A stretch of 64,000 nt of DNA from Paraburkholderia sp. SOS3. Lineage in GTDB: Bacteria; Pseudomonadota; Gammaproteobacteria; Burkholderiales; Burkholderiaceae. The position numbers and the translations under genes were made by a program. The notes below the pieces were generated by a model, which searched no databases, was not told the origin of the DNA, and worked only from the letters and a program-made list of their open reading frames with translations. Each line of letters starts with the position of its first letter. Position 1 is the stretch's first letter. Positions 52,024-59,945 of this stretch are shown here, one piece after another. The stretch lies in the NCBI RefSeq assembly GCF_001922345.1, contig NZ_CP018812.1, positions 1-64,000 of the forward strand. Direction: 5' to 3'.

Positions 52024-52866
52024 CTATTCCGTCACCCCAAGAATCACACTGGAAGCTTTGAACGCCGCCACCACGGGCTGCCCTTCAGCGAGCGCAAGCC
52101 TGTCGACGCTTTCATTCGTGATGATCGCGGTCACCACCGTCGTCGCGTCGAGGGCCACAGAGACCTCCGCATTGACCGCGCCGCGCGTCACCGCAGCCAC
52201 GGTGCCACGCAACTGATTGCGCGCGGACAGCCGCACGGGCGTCGCGCCGTCATCGGCCAGCAGGAGCACCCACGACGCCTTGACGAGCGCAAACGCGGCA
52301 ACACCTTCCTCGAGCCCGAGCGTTTCGGTGCTTTCGTGCGTCAACACGGAAACGACGATCTGCCCGCCCGGCAGCGCAAGCGACACCTCGTCGTTGACCG
52401 TGCCTCGATGGATCGACGCGATCTTGCCGAACAGCTGATTGCGCGCGCTCGTCTTGATGCCGATACGGCCGATCAGCGCCCAGTTGCCGGCGAAGCCTTC
52501 GATCGCCGCGCCCGCGCGTTCGAGAAACTTGCGATGCTCGCTCTCGACCGCGCGAAACGTATCGATCAGACCCGATGCGCGCGGCGTCAGCGTCGTGCCG
52601 CCGCCGCCCTTGCCGCCCGTCGACCGTATCACGAGCGGTTCGCCCGCGAGGTTGTTCATCGTGTCGATCGCATCCCATGCGGCCTTGTAACTCATGCCGA
52701 CTGCCTTCGCCGCACCGGTGATCGAACCGGTTTCGCGAATCGCGGCGAGCAGCGCGATGCGTGACGCGCCGCCGAGCGTCTGTTCGCCCGCTTTGAACCA
52801 CACTGAACCGGCAAGCTCGAGCGGCCCGCGCCGCTCCGGTTCGTCTTCGTCTACGCGATCTGTCAT
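52024..52866 (-). CDS. modE: molybdate-responsive transcriptional regulator ModE
   Basis: A 280-residue regulator. The N-terminal winged helix (ASRIALLAAIRETGSITGAA) is followed by the ModE signature KAVGMSYKAAWDAIDTMNN and TGGKGGGGTTLTPRASGLID. Two MOP/TOBE-type domains for molybdate follow (residues about 140-205 and 210-280: TSARNQLFGKIASIHRGTVN and LSARNQLRGTVAAVTRGAVN). It represses molybdate transport genes when molybdate is bound. No mod genes are in the window. Confidence 0.92.
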   Translation of the reverse strand: MTDRVDEDEPERRGPLELAGSVWFKAGEQTLGGASRIALLAAIRETGSITGAAKAVGMSYKAAWDAIDTMNNLAGEPLVIRSTGGKGGGGTTLTPRASGLIDTFRAVESEHRKFLERAGAAIEGFAGNWALIGRIGIKTSARNQLFGKIASIHRGTVNDEVSLALPGGQIVVSVLTHESTETLGLEEGVAAFALVKASWVLLLADDGATPVRLSARNQLRGTVAAVTRGAVNAEVSVALDATTVVTAIITNESVDRLALAEGQPVVAAFKASSVILGVTE

Positions 52867-52930
52867 GGTTGTATGTGCAACGAATTGTATTGTGCGAGTG
52901 CCGGCGCATTATAGCGGCGGCACCTGAAAT

Positions 52931-54781
52931 TCAGCCTCCCGCGCCGCCGCTTGCGACCTTCGGCTTGCCCAGGTCCGCGAGCAGGCGCTCGCCCTCCCTC
53001 GCCGTATGACGTTTGAGCGCTTCGCACCAGCCTCGCGCGAAACCGAGCTGATACGGCGGCACCTCGAGTTCCTCGAGAAAATGCAGCGCGACGACCGCGT
53101 CGTTGCCGTCGCCAAGCACGCTTTGCATGCGCGACAAGGTCTTCGCCGCGTCGCGGCGCGTCTTGTGCGAAACGATTGGCTCGAAGAACTCGAGCGTATA
53201 GCGCAGCCGTTTCGCCTGAATGCGCACCTTGTGCCGCGTCGCCGCGTCGAGCGCGGTCAGCTTCGTTTCGCGCGTTACGTGCTTGTAGTGTCTCGCGATG
53301 CGCTTTTGCACGTAGCCGCGCAACGAGCGGCCACGCTGCTTGGCGGGCGTGCCGCGCAGCGACAGATCGCTGATCCATTCGAGCCATGCAAGCGTGAGTT
53401 CCGCATAAGCGGGAGAGCGCATCGCCTCCTGAACGCGCGCACGCGCGTCCATGCGCCACCGCTCGGCTGCTTCGCGCGTGGCATGCCAGGCGGCCGCATC
53501 GACATCGGCCTTCGCGAGCTCGGGCAGCGTCGAATCGGTAAAGACATCCCAGTCGCGCGCCTCGCCGAGCAGGTCGCTCAGCCATTTGAAGCGCGGCTCG
53601 ACGCGCATAGTCCACATGTCGTCGATCCACGCGGGAAATATCTTCGTTGCGGTTTTGAGCCTGCGCTGGGCGACGCGCATCTGGTGAATGAACTCGACGT
53701 CCGGTGCATCGCGCACGGCCGCTTCATTGCCGAACCATTGGTCTGCGATATTGCGTTCGATCGCCAGCAACGCCCGATGCGGTGTACGCGCGCCAGCGAG
53801 ATCGATCGCCTTGGCCCGCGCCGGCGCTTCGTCGCGCGATACGTCGACGCGGCAGACGCGGTCGAATGCGTCGGCGAGCACCGGAAATGCCGGCAACCGG
53901 GCAGCAAGTTCGTTCGCGACCGAGAAGAGCGCGGCCAACGCGGCTTCGGGCGTTCGCGCAGTGTGCACGGCGCGAGAAGCCGCTGCCGGTGCCGCCGCGA
54001 ATGTCGCGGCACCCGCAGCATCGGCCGGGTCGACGGAAGATGAGGCTTGAGTGGCAGCTTCGGCGTCATGCGATGCATCGGCATCGGCCGCTTTTGCCTC
54101 TCGTGCCTCTTGTGCCGCTTCGTCGTTTTCGTCGTCCTCGTCGCCGGGCCAGCGTGTCGCAACGCGCAGTTCGCGCAACGCGAGCGCGGGATCGAGCTGA
54201 GCGCGAATACAGTGCACGACGTCGAACGCGACGTCGACGGTGACGCCCTGCGCCGTCTCGCGGCGCCATTCGACACGCCGTTCGCACGCGAGCGTCGCGA
54301 CGCTCGCCAGCTCGCCCGCACGGCCAAGCGCACGCGCGAGTTCGTGAGGCGCATCGTTGAATGCATCGTCGAGCGAAGCATCGTGTTCGAGCGCGATATC
54401 GCAGACAACCTCGCAAATCGCGACGCCCGGCGCATGCCATTCCCGATGCGTGGCAACGGCGCGCCTGCCGTCTGTCGTCGCTTCGGTCACGAGGCGCCAG
54501 CCGGCGCCGGCCAGGGCGCCGTCGTTGTCGAAGCCATACAACGTGCGCGGCGCCACGTTATCGGCGGGCGTGTTATCGGCCGCATCGGCATCGGCATCGG
54601 CATCGGCATCGGCATCGGCATCGGCATCGGCATCAACGGAAACACGCTCGAAACCGGGCAATGCATCGACCGCTTCGGTCAGCGCGGCATCGATTCGCCC
54701 GTGCGATTTCCCGTGCTGTTCGAGCCACGCGATGACAGTAGGCTCCGGCAGATCCAGCACAATTTCCAGCACGCGAACCAT
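52931..54781 (-). CDS. CYTH/CHAD domain protein with a DA repeat tract
   Basis: A 616-residue protein with an N-terminal CYTH-like part (residues about 1-200) and a C-terminal CHAD domain of helical bundles rich in conserved His, Arg and Lys: FIHQMRVAQRRLKTATKIFP, QAKRLRYTLEFFEP. CHAD domains bind polyphosphate granules. Near residue 60 is a (DA)n tract encoded by eight perfect GCCGAT units. A second Ala/Asp-rich linker lies at about residues 240-300. ATG 54781 (MVRVLEIVLDL) is chosen because the upstream frame start at 54820 lacks similarity. It is followed by modE. Confidence 0.75.
   Translation of the reverse strand: MVRVLEIVLDLPEPTVIAWLEQHGKSHGRIDAALTEAVDALPGFERVSVDADADADADADADADADAADNTPADNVAPRTLYGFDNDGALAGAGWRLVTEATTDGRRAVATHREWHAPGVAICEVVCDIALEHDASLDDAFNDAPHELARALGRAGELASVATLACERRVEWRRETAQGVTVDVAFDVVHCIRAQLDPALALRELRVATRWPGDEDDENDEAAQEAREAKAADADASHDAEAATQASSSVDPADAAGAATFAAAPAAASRAVHTARTPEAALAALFSVANELAARLPAFPVLADAFDRVCRVDVSRDEAPARAKAIDLAGARTPHRALLAIERNIADQWFGNEAAVRDAPDVEFIHQMRVAQRRLKTATKIFPAWIDDMWTMRVEPRFKWLSDLLGEARDWDVFTDSTLPELAKADVDAAAWHATREAAERWRMDARARVQEAMRSPAYAELTLAWLEWISDLSLRGTPAKQRGRSLRGYVQKRIARHYKHVTRETKLTALDAATRHKVRIQAKRLRYTLEFFEPIVSHKTRRDAAKTLSRMQSVLGDGNDAVVALHFLEELEVPPYQLGFARGWCEALKRHTAREGERLLADLGKPKVASGGAGG
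54584..54631. repeat. hexanucleotide tandem repeat (8 copies) inside the CHAD gene
   Basis: ATCGGC is repeated perfectly eight times on the plus strand, encoding (Asp-Ala)n on the minus strand. The unit is a multiple of 3, so expansion or contraction changes length but not frame. Confidence 0.9.
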
Positions 54782-55013
54782 GAACACCTCAAACGTGGCG
54801 AATGGTGAAGGCGCCTGCAATAACGCGAAAGGCTACGCGAGAAACGGCGCGGAACGACGATGCAAAAGACGCGCAGGGATACTTCGCACAGTCACCCTCA
54901 GTGCATGAACGATGGTACACGCGCGGCAGCGCGACCGTCACGCCGCGCTGCACGCTTGCGCTCTGACAAACAGCTTGACGTGGCCATAGAATGAATCCGG
55001 CCTCGCGCGCGCG

Positions 55014-55033
55014 CATTTGACCTGGGTCAAATG
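55014..55033 (+). promoter_or_regulatory. 20-bp palindrome, FNR/FixK-like site upstream of the SDR gene
   Basis: CATTTGACC-TG-GGTCAAATG is a perfect palindrome. Its core TTGACCTGGGTCAA matches the CRP/FNR-family pattern TTGA-N6-TCAA. It lies 38 bases before ATG 55071. TAGAAT at 54997-55002 could serve as a -10, but the layout is unclear. Confidence 0.6.
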
Positions 55034-55070
55034 GACCGCGCAGGTCCTATCCCATTCCAGAGGAGTCGAC

Positions 55071-55865
55071 ATGCATATCGATCTTTCCGGCAAGACCGCG
55101 GCAATCAGCGGGTCGACCGCGGGCATCGGCCTCGCGATCGCAACCGGCATTGCAGCGTCCGGCGCCGACACTGTCATCAACGGTCGCAATCAGCGTGCCG
55201 TGGATGAAGCCGTCGCAACGATCCGTGCTCGCGCGCCCGGCGCAAAAGTGCGCGGCATTGCCGCGGATCTCGGCACGCGCGCGGGCTGCGATGCATTCCT
55301 GAAGGACGTCCCAACCGCGGACATCGTGATCAACAATCTCGGCATGTATGGCCCGAGCGATATCTTCGCGACGAGCGACGACGAGTGGGAGCGCTACTTC
55401 CAGATCAACGTGATGTCCGGCGTACGGCTCACGCGCGCATACCTGAAGGGCATGATGGAGCGGCACTGGGGACGCGTCGTATTCGTTTCTTCCGAGTCGG
55501 GATTGAACATTCCTTCCGACATGCTCGCGTACGGCTTCACCAAGACAGCGCAACTGTCGATCGCGCGCGGCATCGCGAAGTTCGCCGCGGGCAGCGGCGT
55601 GACCGTCAACTCGGTGCTACCCGGTCCGACGATGACCGACGGCGTGCGCGACATGCTTAAAGACACAGCGCAGAAAGAGCACAAGTCGATCGAACAGGCA
55701 GCGGACGAGTTCGTCGTTTCGAGCCGCGGCACGTCGATCATTCGCCGCATCACGATGCCCGAGGAAGTAGCGAACATGGTCGTGTACATCTGTTCGCCGC
55801 AGGCATCCGCGACGACCGGCGCGGCATTGCGCGTCGATGGCGGCATCGTCGACACGATTGCCTGA
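55071..55865 (+). CDS. short-chain dehydrogenase/reductase (SDR)
   Basis: A 264-residue SDR. The cofactor site is GKTAAISGSTAGIGLAIATG (TGxxxGIG-like), the substrate-binding VSSESGLNIPSDMLAYGFTK contains the catalytic Ser-Tyr-x3-Lys and the upstream NNLG motif is present (VINNLGMYG). The C-terminal AALRVDGGIVDTIA is typical of NADPH- or NADH-dependent reductases. ATG 55071 is preceded by AGAGGAGtcgac. The palindrome 38 bases upstream suggests redox or oxygen control; the substrate is not known. Confidence 0.85.
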   Translation: MHIDLSGKTAAISGSTAGIGLAIATGIAASGADTVINGRNQRAVDEAVATIRARAPGAKVRGIAADLGTRAGCDAFLKDVPTADIVINNLGMYGPSDIFATSDDEWERYFQINVMSGVRLTRAYLKGMMERHWGRVVFVSSESGLNIPSDMLAYGFTKTAQLSIARGIAKFAAGSGVTVNSVLPGPTMTDGVRDMLKDTAQKEHKSIEQAADEFVVSSRGTSIIRRITMPEEVANMVVYICSPQASATTGAALRVDGGIVDTIA

Positions 55866-56093
55866 CGCGCTCGGCCGCACACGAACCGGACGCGGCGCGA
55901 AGCCCGCATGGGGTCGCGCGACGCAGGCTGCCGCTGAACCGTCTCACTGTGCGAGCGCTCTGCCGAACGCTGCCCTCCGACTGCACTTCGACGAAATTGA
56001 CGAGCACGCCCGCGGGCCTCACTCGAAGGCCCGCGGCAAGGCCATCGCCGATCGGCCCGACCCGTACCCTCTGTCATCACGCGCATATCAGCC

Positions 56094-56121
56094 TTGCATA
56101 ACTCCAAAAATAGACTAAGAT
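56094..56121 (+). promoter_or_regulatory. candidate promoter of the toxin-antitoxin operon
   Basis: TTGCAT and TAAGAT are separated by 16 bases and lie about 45 bases upstream of ATG 56165. This fits a sigma-70 promoter with consensus-like -35 and -10 boxes. Confidence 0.5.
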
Positions 56122-56164
56122 GGAAGTCAAGTTCATTTGAGGACTCATCTCAGGATTCGGAGCT

Positions 56165-56602
56165 ATGTCTTCAGCCGCTCATATTTCAGGCGCCGCGCGA
56201 CCTTCGCGCCGCAACCAGACTGAACCGACGCTCGCCGGCATGTCGGCGGCGGGCTTGCGCGCGTTCTTCAATATCGCCCGCGACTGGGATCTGAGCACCG
56301 ACGAGCAGATCGTGCTGCTGGGCTCGCCGGGCCGCTCGACGTTCTTCAAATGGAAGGCGGAGCCGCAAACCGCGCGGCTTGGGCGCGACACGCTCGAACG
56401 GCTGTCGCTTCTACTCGGCATCTACAAGTCGCTGCAAATCCTGTTGCCGCAGCCGGCCGCCGCGGACGCCTGGATCAAGCGTCCGAACAGCGCGCCGCCG
56501 TTCGGCGGCCGCCGCGCGCTCGACCGGCTGCTGGCCGGCAACATCAGCGATCTGGTCGCCGTGCGCCAGTATCTCGACGCAATGCGAGGCGGCTGGGCGT
56601 GA
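56165..56602 (+). CDS. Xre/MbcA/ParS-type antitoxin
   Basis: A 145-residue protein. An N-terminal helix-turn-helix (GLRAFFNIARDWDLSTDEQI, then LGSPGRSTFFKWKAEP) is followed by a DUF2384-type C-terminal part (LSLLLGIYKSLQILLPQPAA, ending AVRQYLDAMRGGWA). This is the antitoxin architecture of RES-Xre systems such as MbcA-MbcT and ParS-ParT. It overlaps the toxin start by GTGA, the usual order with antitoxin first. It likely represses its own operon. Confidence 0.85.
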   Translation: MSSAAHISGAARPSRRNQTEPTLAGMSAAGLRAFFNIARDWDLSTDEQIVLLGSPGRSTFFKWKAEPQTARLGRDTLERLSLLLGIYKSLQILLPQPAAADAWIKRPNSAPPFGGRRALDRLLAGNISDLVAVRQYLDAMRGGWA

Positions 56603-57408
56603 CGCTATCGCAATGGCAGGAACGCTGGCCCGCGTCGCCGCTCGCGTGGTTGCCCGCCTGGCGCGTCGTGCCGACGCGATTTCCCGCGGTGAACCTGTTC
56701 GAGCGCGTCGCGTCGCCCGAAGACTTCGACGCGCTGTACGCGCTCGAAGCGATGACCAACGACCGTCTGCGCACCGAAGTCGGCGAGCTGGACCTCGTGC
56801 CGCGCGACGAGCGCCGCTTCGGTCCGGGCTGGGGACCGATCATGGCGGCGTTCACGCATCTGAATCCGCTCGGCAGCCGTTTCTCCGACGGCACGTACGG
56901 CGTGTTCTACTGCGCGGCGTCGCGCGCCACCGCAATCGCGGAAACGCGCTATCACTCGGCGCTCTTTCTGGCGGCAACCGGGCAGCCGCCGCTGCGTCAG
57001 CAGATGCGGCTGTACTCGGTACTGGCAGAGGGCGATGTCGTCGATTTGCGCGGCGACGCGAAGGGAGCGCGCCGTGCGGCCGGTCCGAGCGGCGCGAAAC
57101 GGGCAACGCCAGCGGCCAGCGGAACGCGCACGGCCGATGTGCAAAACGCGTCGAATACGGACACGCCATTCGATGCGCCCGCCGTGCTATCGCCCACCGA
57201 CTACACCGCCGGCCAGGCGCTCGGCCGCGCCGTGCGTTCCGCGGGCGCGCCCGGCATCGTCTATCCATCGGTGCGCGACGCGAGCGGCGAATGTCTCGCC
57301 GCCTTGCGCACCACGCTGCTGCGCGATTGCCATCATGCGGCGTACCTCGAATACAACTGGAACGGCCAGGAGATCGACGTGGTGTTCGAACTGAATCAGG
57401 TGGGATAA
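56599..57408 (+). CDS. RES-domain toxin (NAD+-degrading/ADP-ribosyl type)
   Basis: A 269-residue RES protein starting at GTG 56599, overlapping the antitoxin stop (GTGA). The RES fold has conserved Arg, Tyr, Glu and Ser residues: GSRFSDGTYGVFYCAASRAT, AIAETRYH and PSVRDASGECLA near the C-terminus. RES toxins deplete NAD+ or ADP-ribosylate targets. An insert of about 45 residues (about 155-200, DAKGARRAAGPSGAKRATPA at its start) lies between the Glu and Ser parts and is low complexity, longer than in typical family members. Whether the insert is tolerated is not known. Confidence 0.85.
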   Translation: MTLSQWQERWPASPLAWLPAWRVVPTRFPAVNLFERVASPEDFDALYALEAMTNDRLRTEVGELDLVPRDERRFGPGWGPIMAAFTHLNPLGSRFSDGTYGVFYCAASRATAIAETRYHSALFLAATGQPPLRQQMRLYSVLAEGDVVDLRGDAKGARRAAGPSGAKRATPAASGTRTADVQNASNTDTPFDAPAVLSPTDYTAGQALGRAVRSAGAPGIVYPSVRDASGECLAALRTTLLRDCHHAAYLEYNWNGQEIDVVFELNQVG

Positions 57409-57475
57409 GCGCGGTCGCGCAAGCAACGCGCGCTCGCCAAACCGGCGTGCGCCGTGCGCCCGCGCCGCACATCGA

Positions 57476-58213
57476 TCAAGGCAACGCGAACGCCGCCGCG
57501 CCTTCCGCGCGCGCGATCTCCACGCTGACCGACCAGCGCTGCAAGGTGGTGGCTTCGACAATCGACAGCTTGCCGCCCTGCCCGAACGCGCCCGTGTCGA
57601 TAAACAGCTGCGCACCACATTGGACCACTTCGCGCACTGGCGTGTGCCCGCAGAAGGTGGGGGACAAACCGCGCACGCGCGCGGGATCGTAGTTGCCCAA
57701 TGCAAGATCGCGTCCCCATAAAATCCGCTGACGCGTCGCATTGGAGAAGTCGCCGCGATCGAGCTCGGCATCGCTGCCGAAAAACTCGGCATGCAAAATA
57801 TTGAAGCGTTCGCTGCCGCTGCCAATCACGCGCACGAGCGGCAGCAACCGCAGCCGCTGCGCGTAGTCGCGCAGCCTTTCGTCGGACAAGGATTCGCCCC
57901 ACCGTCCGCCGATGTCGTACCACCACTTGCGCCGTAAGCGGCCTTCAGCGACGCCGCACAAGGTGTCTTCATGATTGCCGAGCACGGCGTAGAACCACGG
58001 CTTGTCGAGAAGGGCGAGCGCTGCTTCGGACTGCATCCCGCGATCGACGAGATCGCCGACCGAAAAAAGACGATCGCGCGCGGGATCGAACACGATCTCG
58101 CGCAGCAGATAGCGCAGCGCGTCGACGCAACCATGCAGGTCGCCGATAACGAAGTCGCGACCGACCCGATTCACAGGGTGATGTTGAACGGTAGTGACCA
58201 GAGTAGGCTCCAT
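57476..58213 (-). CDS. metallophosphatase, PrpA/PP1-like serine/threonine phosphatase
   Basis: A 245-residue phosphatase. The metal motifs are GDLHGCVDALRYLLRE, GDLVDRGMQSEAALALL and GNHEDTLCG, and a C-terminal CGHTPVREVVQ (GHT-like). The family removes phosphates from Ser/Thr of proteins or from diadenosine tetraphosphate (ApaH-like). Which one applies is uncertain, but the order matches bacterial PrpA/B. It converges with the RES toxin gene. Confidence 0.85.
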   Translation of the reverse strand: MEPTLVTTVQHHPVNRVGRDFVIGDLHGCVDALRYLLREIVFDPARDRLFSVGDLVDRGMQSEAALALLDKPWFYAVLGNHEDTLCGVAEGRLRRKWWYDIGGRWGESLSDERLRDYAQRLRLLPLVRVIGSGSERFNILHAEFFGSDAELDRGDFSNATRQRILWGRDLALGNYDPARVRGLSPTFCGHTPVREVVQCGAQLFIDTGAFGQGGKLSIVEATTLQRWSVSVEIARAEGAAAFALP

Positions 58214-58375
58214 CTCTCGATGATAGTGCGATGAGCATCGCCTGTATGAGCGCTGTCGATCGTTCGAGGCTCTTTGACACTACAACGCAGTGGCGAGTTG
58301 CACGTTGACGCGCACCTTCGTCGCGACTGCGCCCGGGAATCGTGCCCGCGTTTCCTTAACGACTTCTTAAGGCGG

Positions 58376-59908
58376 TCACTGTGATTGACCGCGCGCTTGA
58401 CCGCCCGACTGGCTGCGCAATCGGGCGACCTGCTTCGCCGTGATCGACGCGTGAGGATTTCCGAATTGCTTCGTCACGTAATCGCCAAGTTCGGCAATCT
58501 GATCGTCAGTCAACTGATCGCCAAATGACGGCATCAAGATATCCGCGTTTTGTGTCTTGCGGCTGACACCATGCAGAATCACCAGCACGAGATTCGTGGG
58601 ATCGGCGGCACCGACCACGCTGTTATGCATCAGTGACGGATAAGCGCCTCGCGCATTCGCGCCGACGCCCGCGCCGGTCCATCGATGGCAGCTCGCGCAG
58701 TTCGCGATGAATAGCCGCGCGCCATTGACATGATTGACACCGTTGACGTCTTTGACGCCGCCGCCCGCGTCGCCGCGCAATGCGGTAACGTCCGCAGCGG
58801 GCGCGCCGAGCGTATCGCGCGCCTGCGCCTGGTTGTCGCGCACGCCGCCCATGCTGCTTATGCCGCCGCGCACGGGAGGCAGCGCGCGCAGATACACAGC
58901 GATCGAGCGCAGGTCTTCGCCGCTCAGATATTGCGTGCTGTCCTCGACGACCTGCGCCATCGGTCCCGCTGCATACGCGCGCCCTTGCGCGACGCCGGTC
59001 GCGAGGTAAGCAACGATTTCAGCGGCGCTCCAGTTGCCGATGCCGCCGAGCTTGTCCGGTGTGATGTTGAACGCATGCCAGCCGGCCTGCACGGCACCCG
59101 AGAAACGGTCGTCCGACTTCAGGCCTTGCATGAAGTTGCGCGGCGTATGGCACTCGCCGCAATGTGCGAGACCGTCGACGAGATAGGCGCCGCGATTCCA
59201 TTCGGCGCTCTGTTTCGGATCGGGCACAAAGCGCCCTTCGTCGAAGTTGAACAGATTCCAGAACAGCATGAGCCAGCGTTGATTGAACGGAAAGGTCAAC
59301 GTGTTGGCCGGCGGCGTGAAGCGAACCGGCGCGACCGTATTCAGATACGCGCGGATCGCCAGCACGTCGCGATCCGCCACCTTCGTGTACGACGGATACG
59401 GAAACGCCGGGTAGAGCCGCTCGCCGGCCTTGCCGATGCCTTCGTGCATCGCGCGCAAGAATTCCGCGTCGCTCCATCGGCCGATGCCGGTATCGGGGTC
59501 CGGCGTGATGTTCGGCGTGTAGATCGTGCCGAACGGCGTCGACATCGCGACGCCGCCCGCAAACGGCCGGCCTTTATCGGACGTGTGGCACGCCATGCAG
59601 TCGCCCGCGCGCGCGAGATACTCGCCGCGTTTCACGAGCTCCGTGCCATTCGCGCCGGCGGCTGCGTCGGGGCCACGCGCGGCCGCGGCGGCGAGCGGCG
59701 ACTCGTCGCCGCGCGTAGTGGTCGTGCTGTGCACCTCGAGCCATACGACATACAGCGCGAACAATGAGAACGCCGCGGCGAGCGTCGCGATGCTCATGAC
59801 GCGCTTGCGCCGATAAAGCCGCTGGAACCGCCGTTGCCGAAGCAGCCTTTGTTCGCGCAAAGAATCGCCCTCGCCGGCCGGCCGCGCGCGGGACGTCGGA
59901 TTCGTCAT
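58376..59908 (-). CDS. multi-haem cytochrome c subunit of FAD glucose dehydrogenase (beta)
   Basis: A 510-residue membrane-bound triheme cytochrome c. Three CxxCH sites are visible: GDCMACHTSD, AHCGECHTPR and ANCASCHRWT. The N-terminus carries a membrane segment (MSIATLAAAFSLFALYVVWL). It passes electrons from the flavoprotein to ubiquinone or oxidase, as in the B. cepacia FAD-GDH beta subunit. It is the last gene of the operon on the minus strand. Confidence 0.88.
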   Translation of the reverse strand: MTNPTSRARPAGEGDSLREQRLLRQRRFQRLYRRKRVMSIATLAAAFSLFALYVVWLEVHSTTTTRGDESPLAAAAARGPDAAAGANGTELVKRGEYLARAGDCMACHTSDKGRPFAGGVAMSTPFGTIYTPNITPDPDTGIGRWSDAEFLRAMHEGIGKAGERLYPAFPYPSYTKVADRDVLAIRAYLNTVAPVRFTPPANTLTFPFNQRWLMLFWNLFNFDEGRFVPDPKQSAEWNRGAYLVDGLAHCGECHTPRNFMQGLKSDDRFSGAVQAGWHAFNITPDKLGGIGNWSAAEIVAYLATGVAQGRAYAAGPMAQVVEDSTQYLSGEDLRSIAVYLRALPPVRGGISSMGGVRDNQAQARDTLGAPAADVTALRGDAGGGVKDVNGVNHVNGARLFIANCASCHRWTGAGVGANARGAYPSLMHNSVVGAADPTNLVLVILHGVSRKTQNADILMPSFGDQLTDDQIAELGDYVTKQFGNPHASITAKQVARLRSQSGGQARGQSQ

Positions 59909-59945
59909 CGTCGGAATCTCCCCGTCGGTATCGGTGTGAGCACGT

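Noticed and set aside
54584-54631. Hexamer array considered as a CRISPR or satellite
   Set aside because: No spacers, unit of 6 bases, and it lies inside a coding frame.
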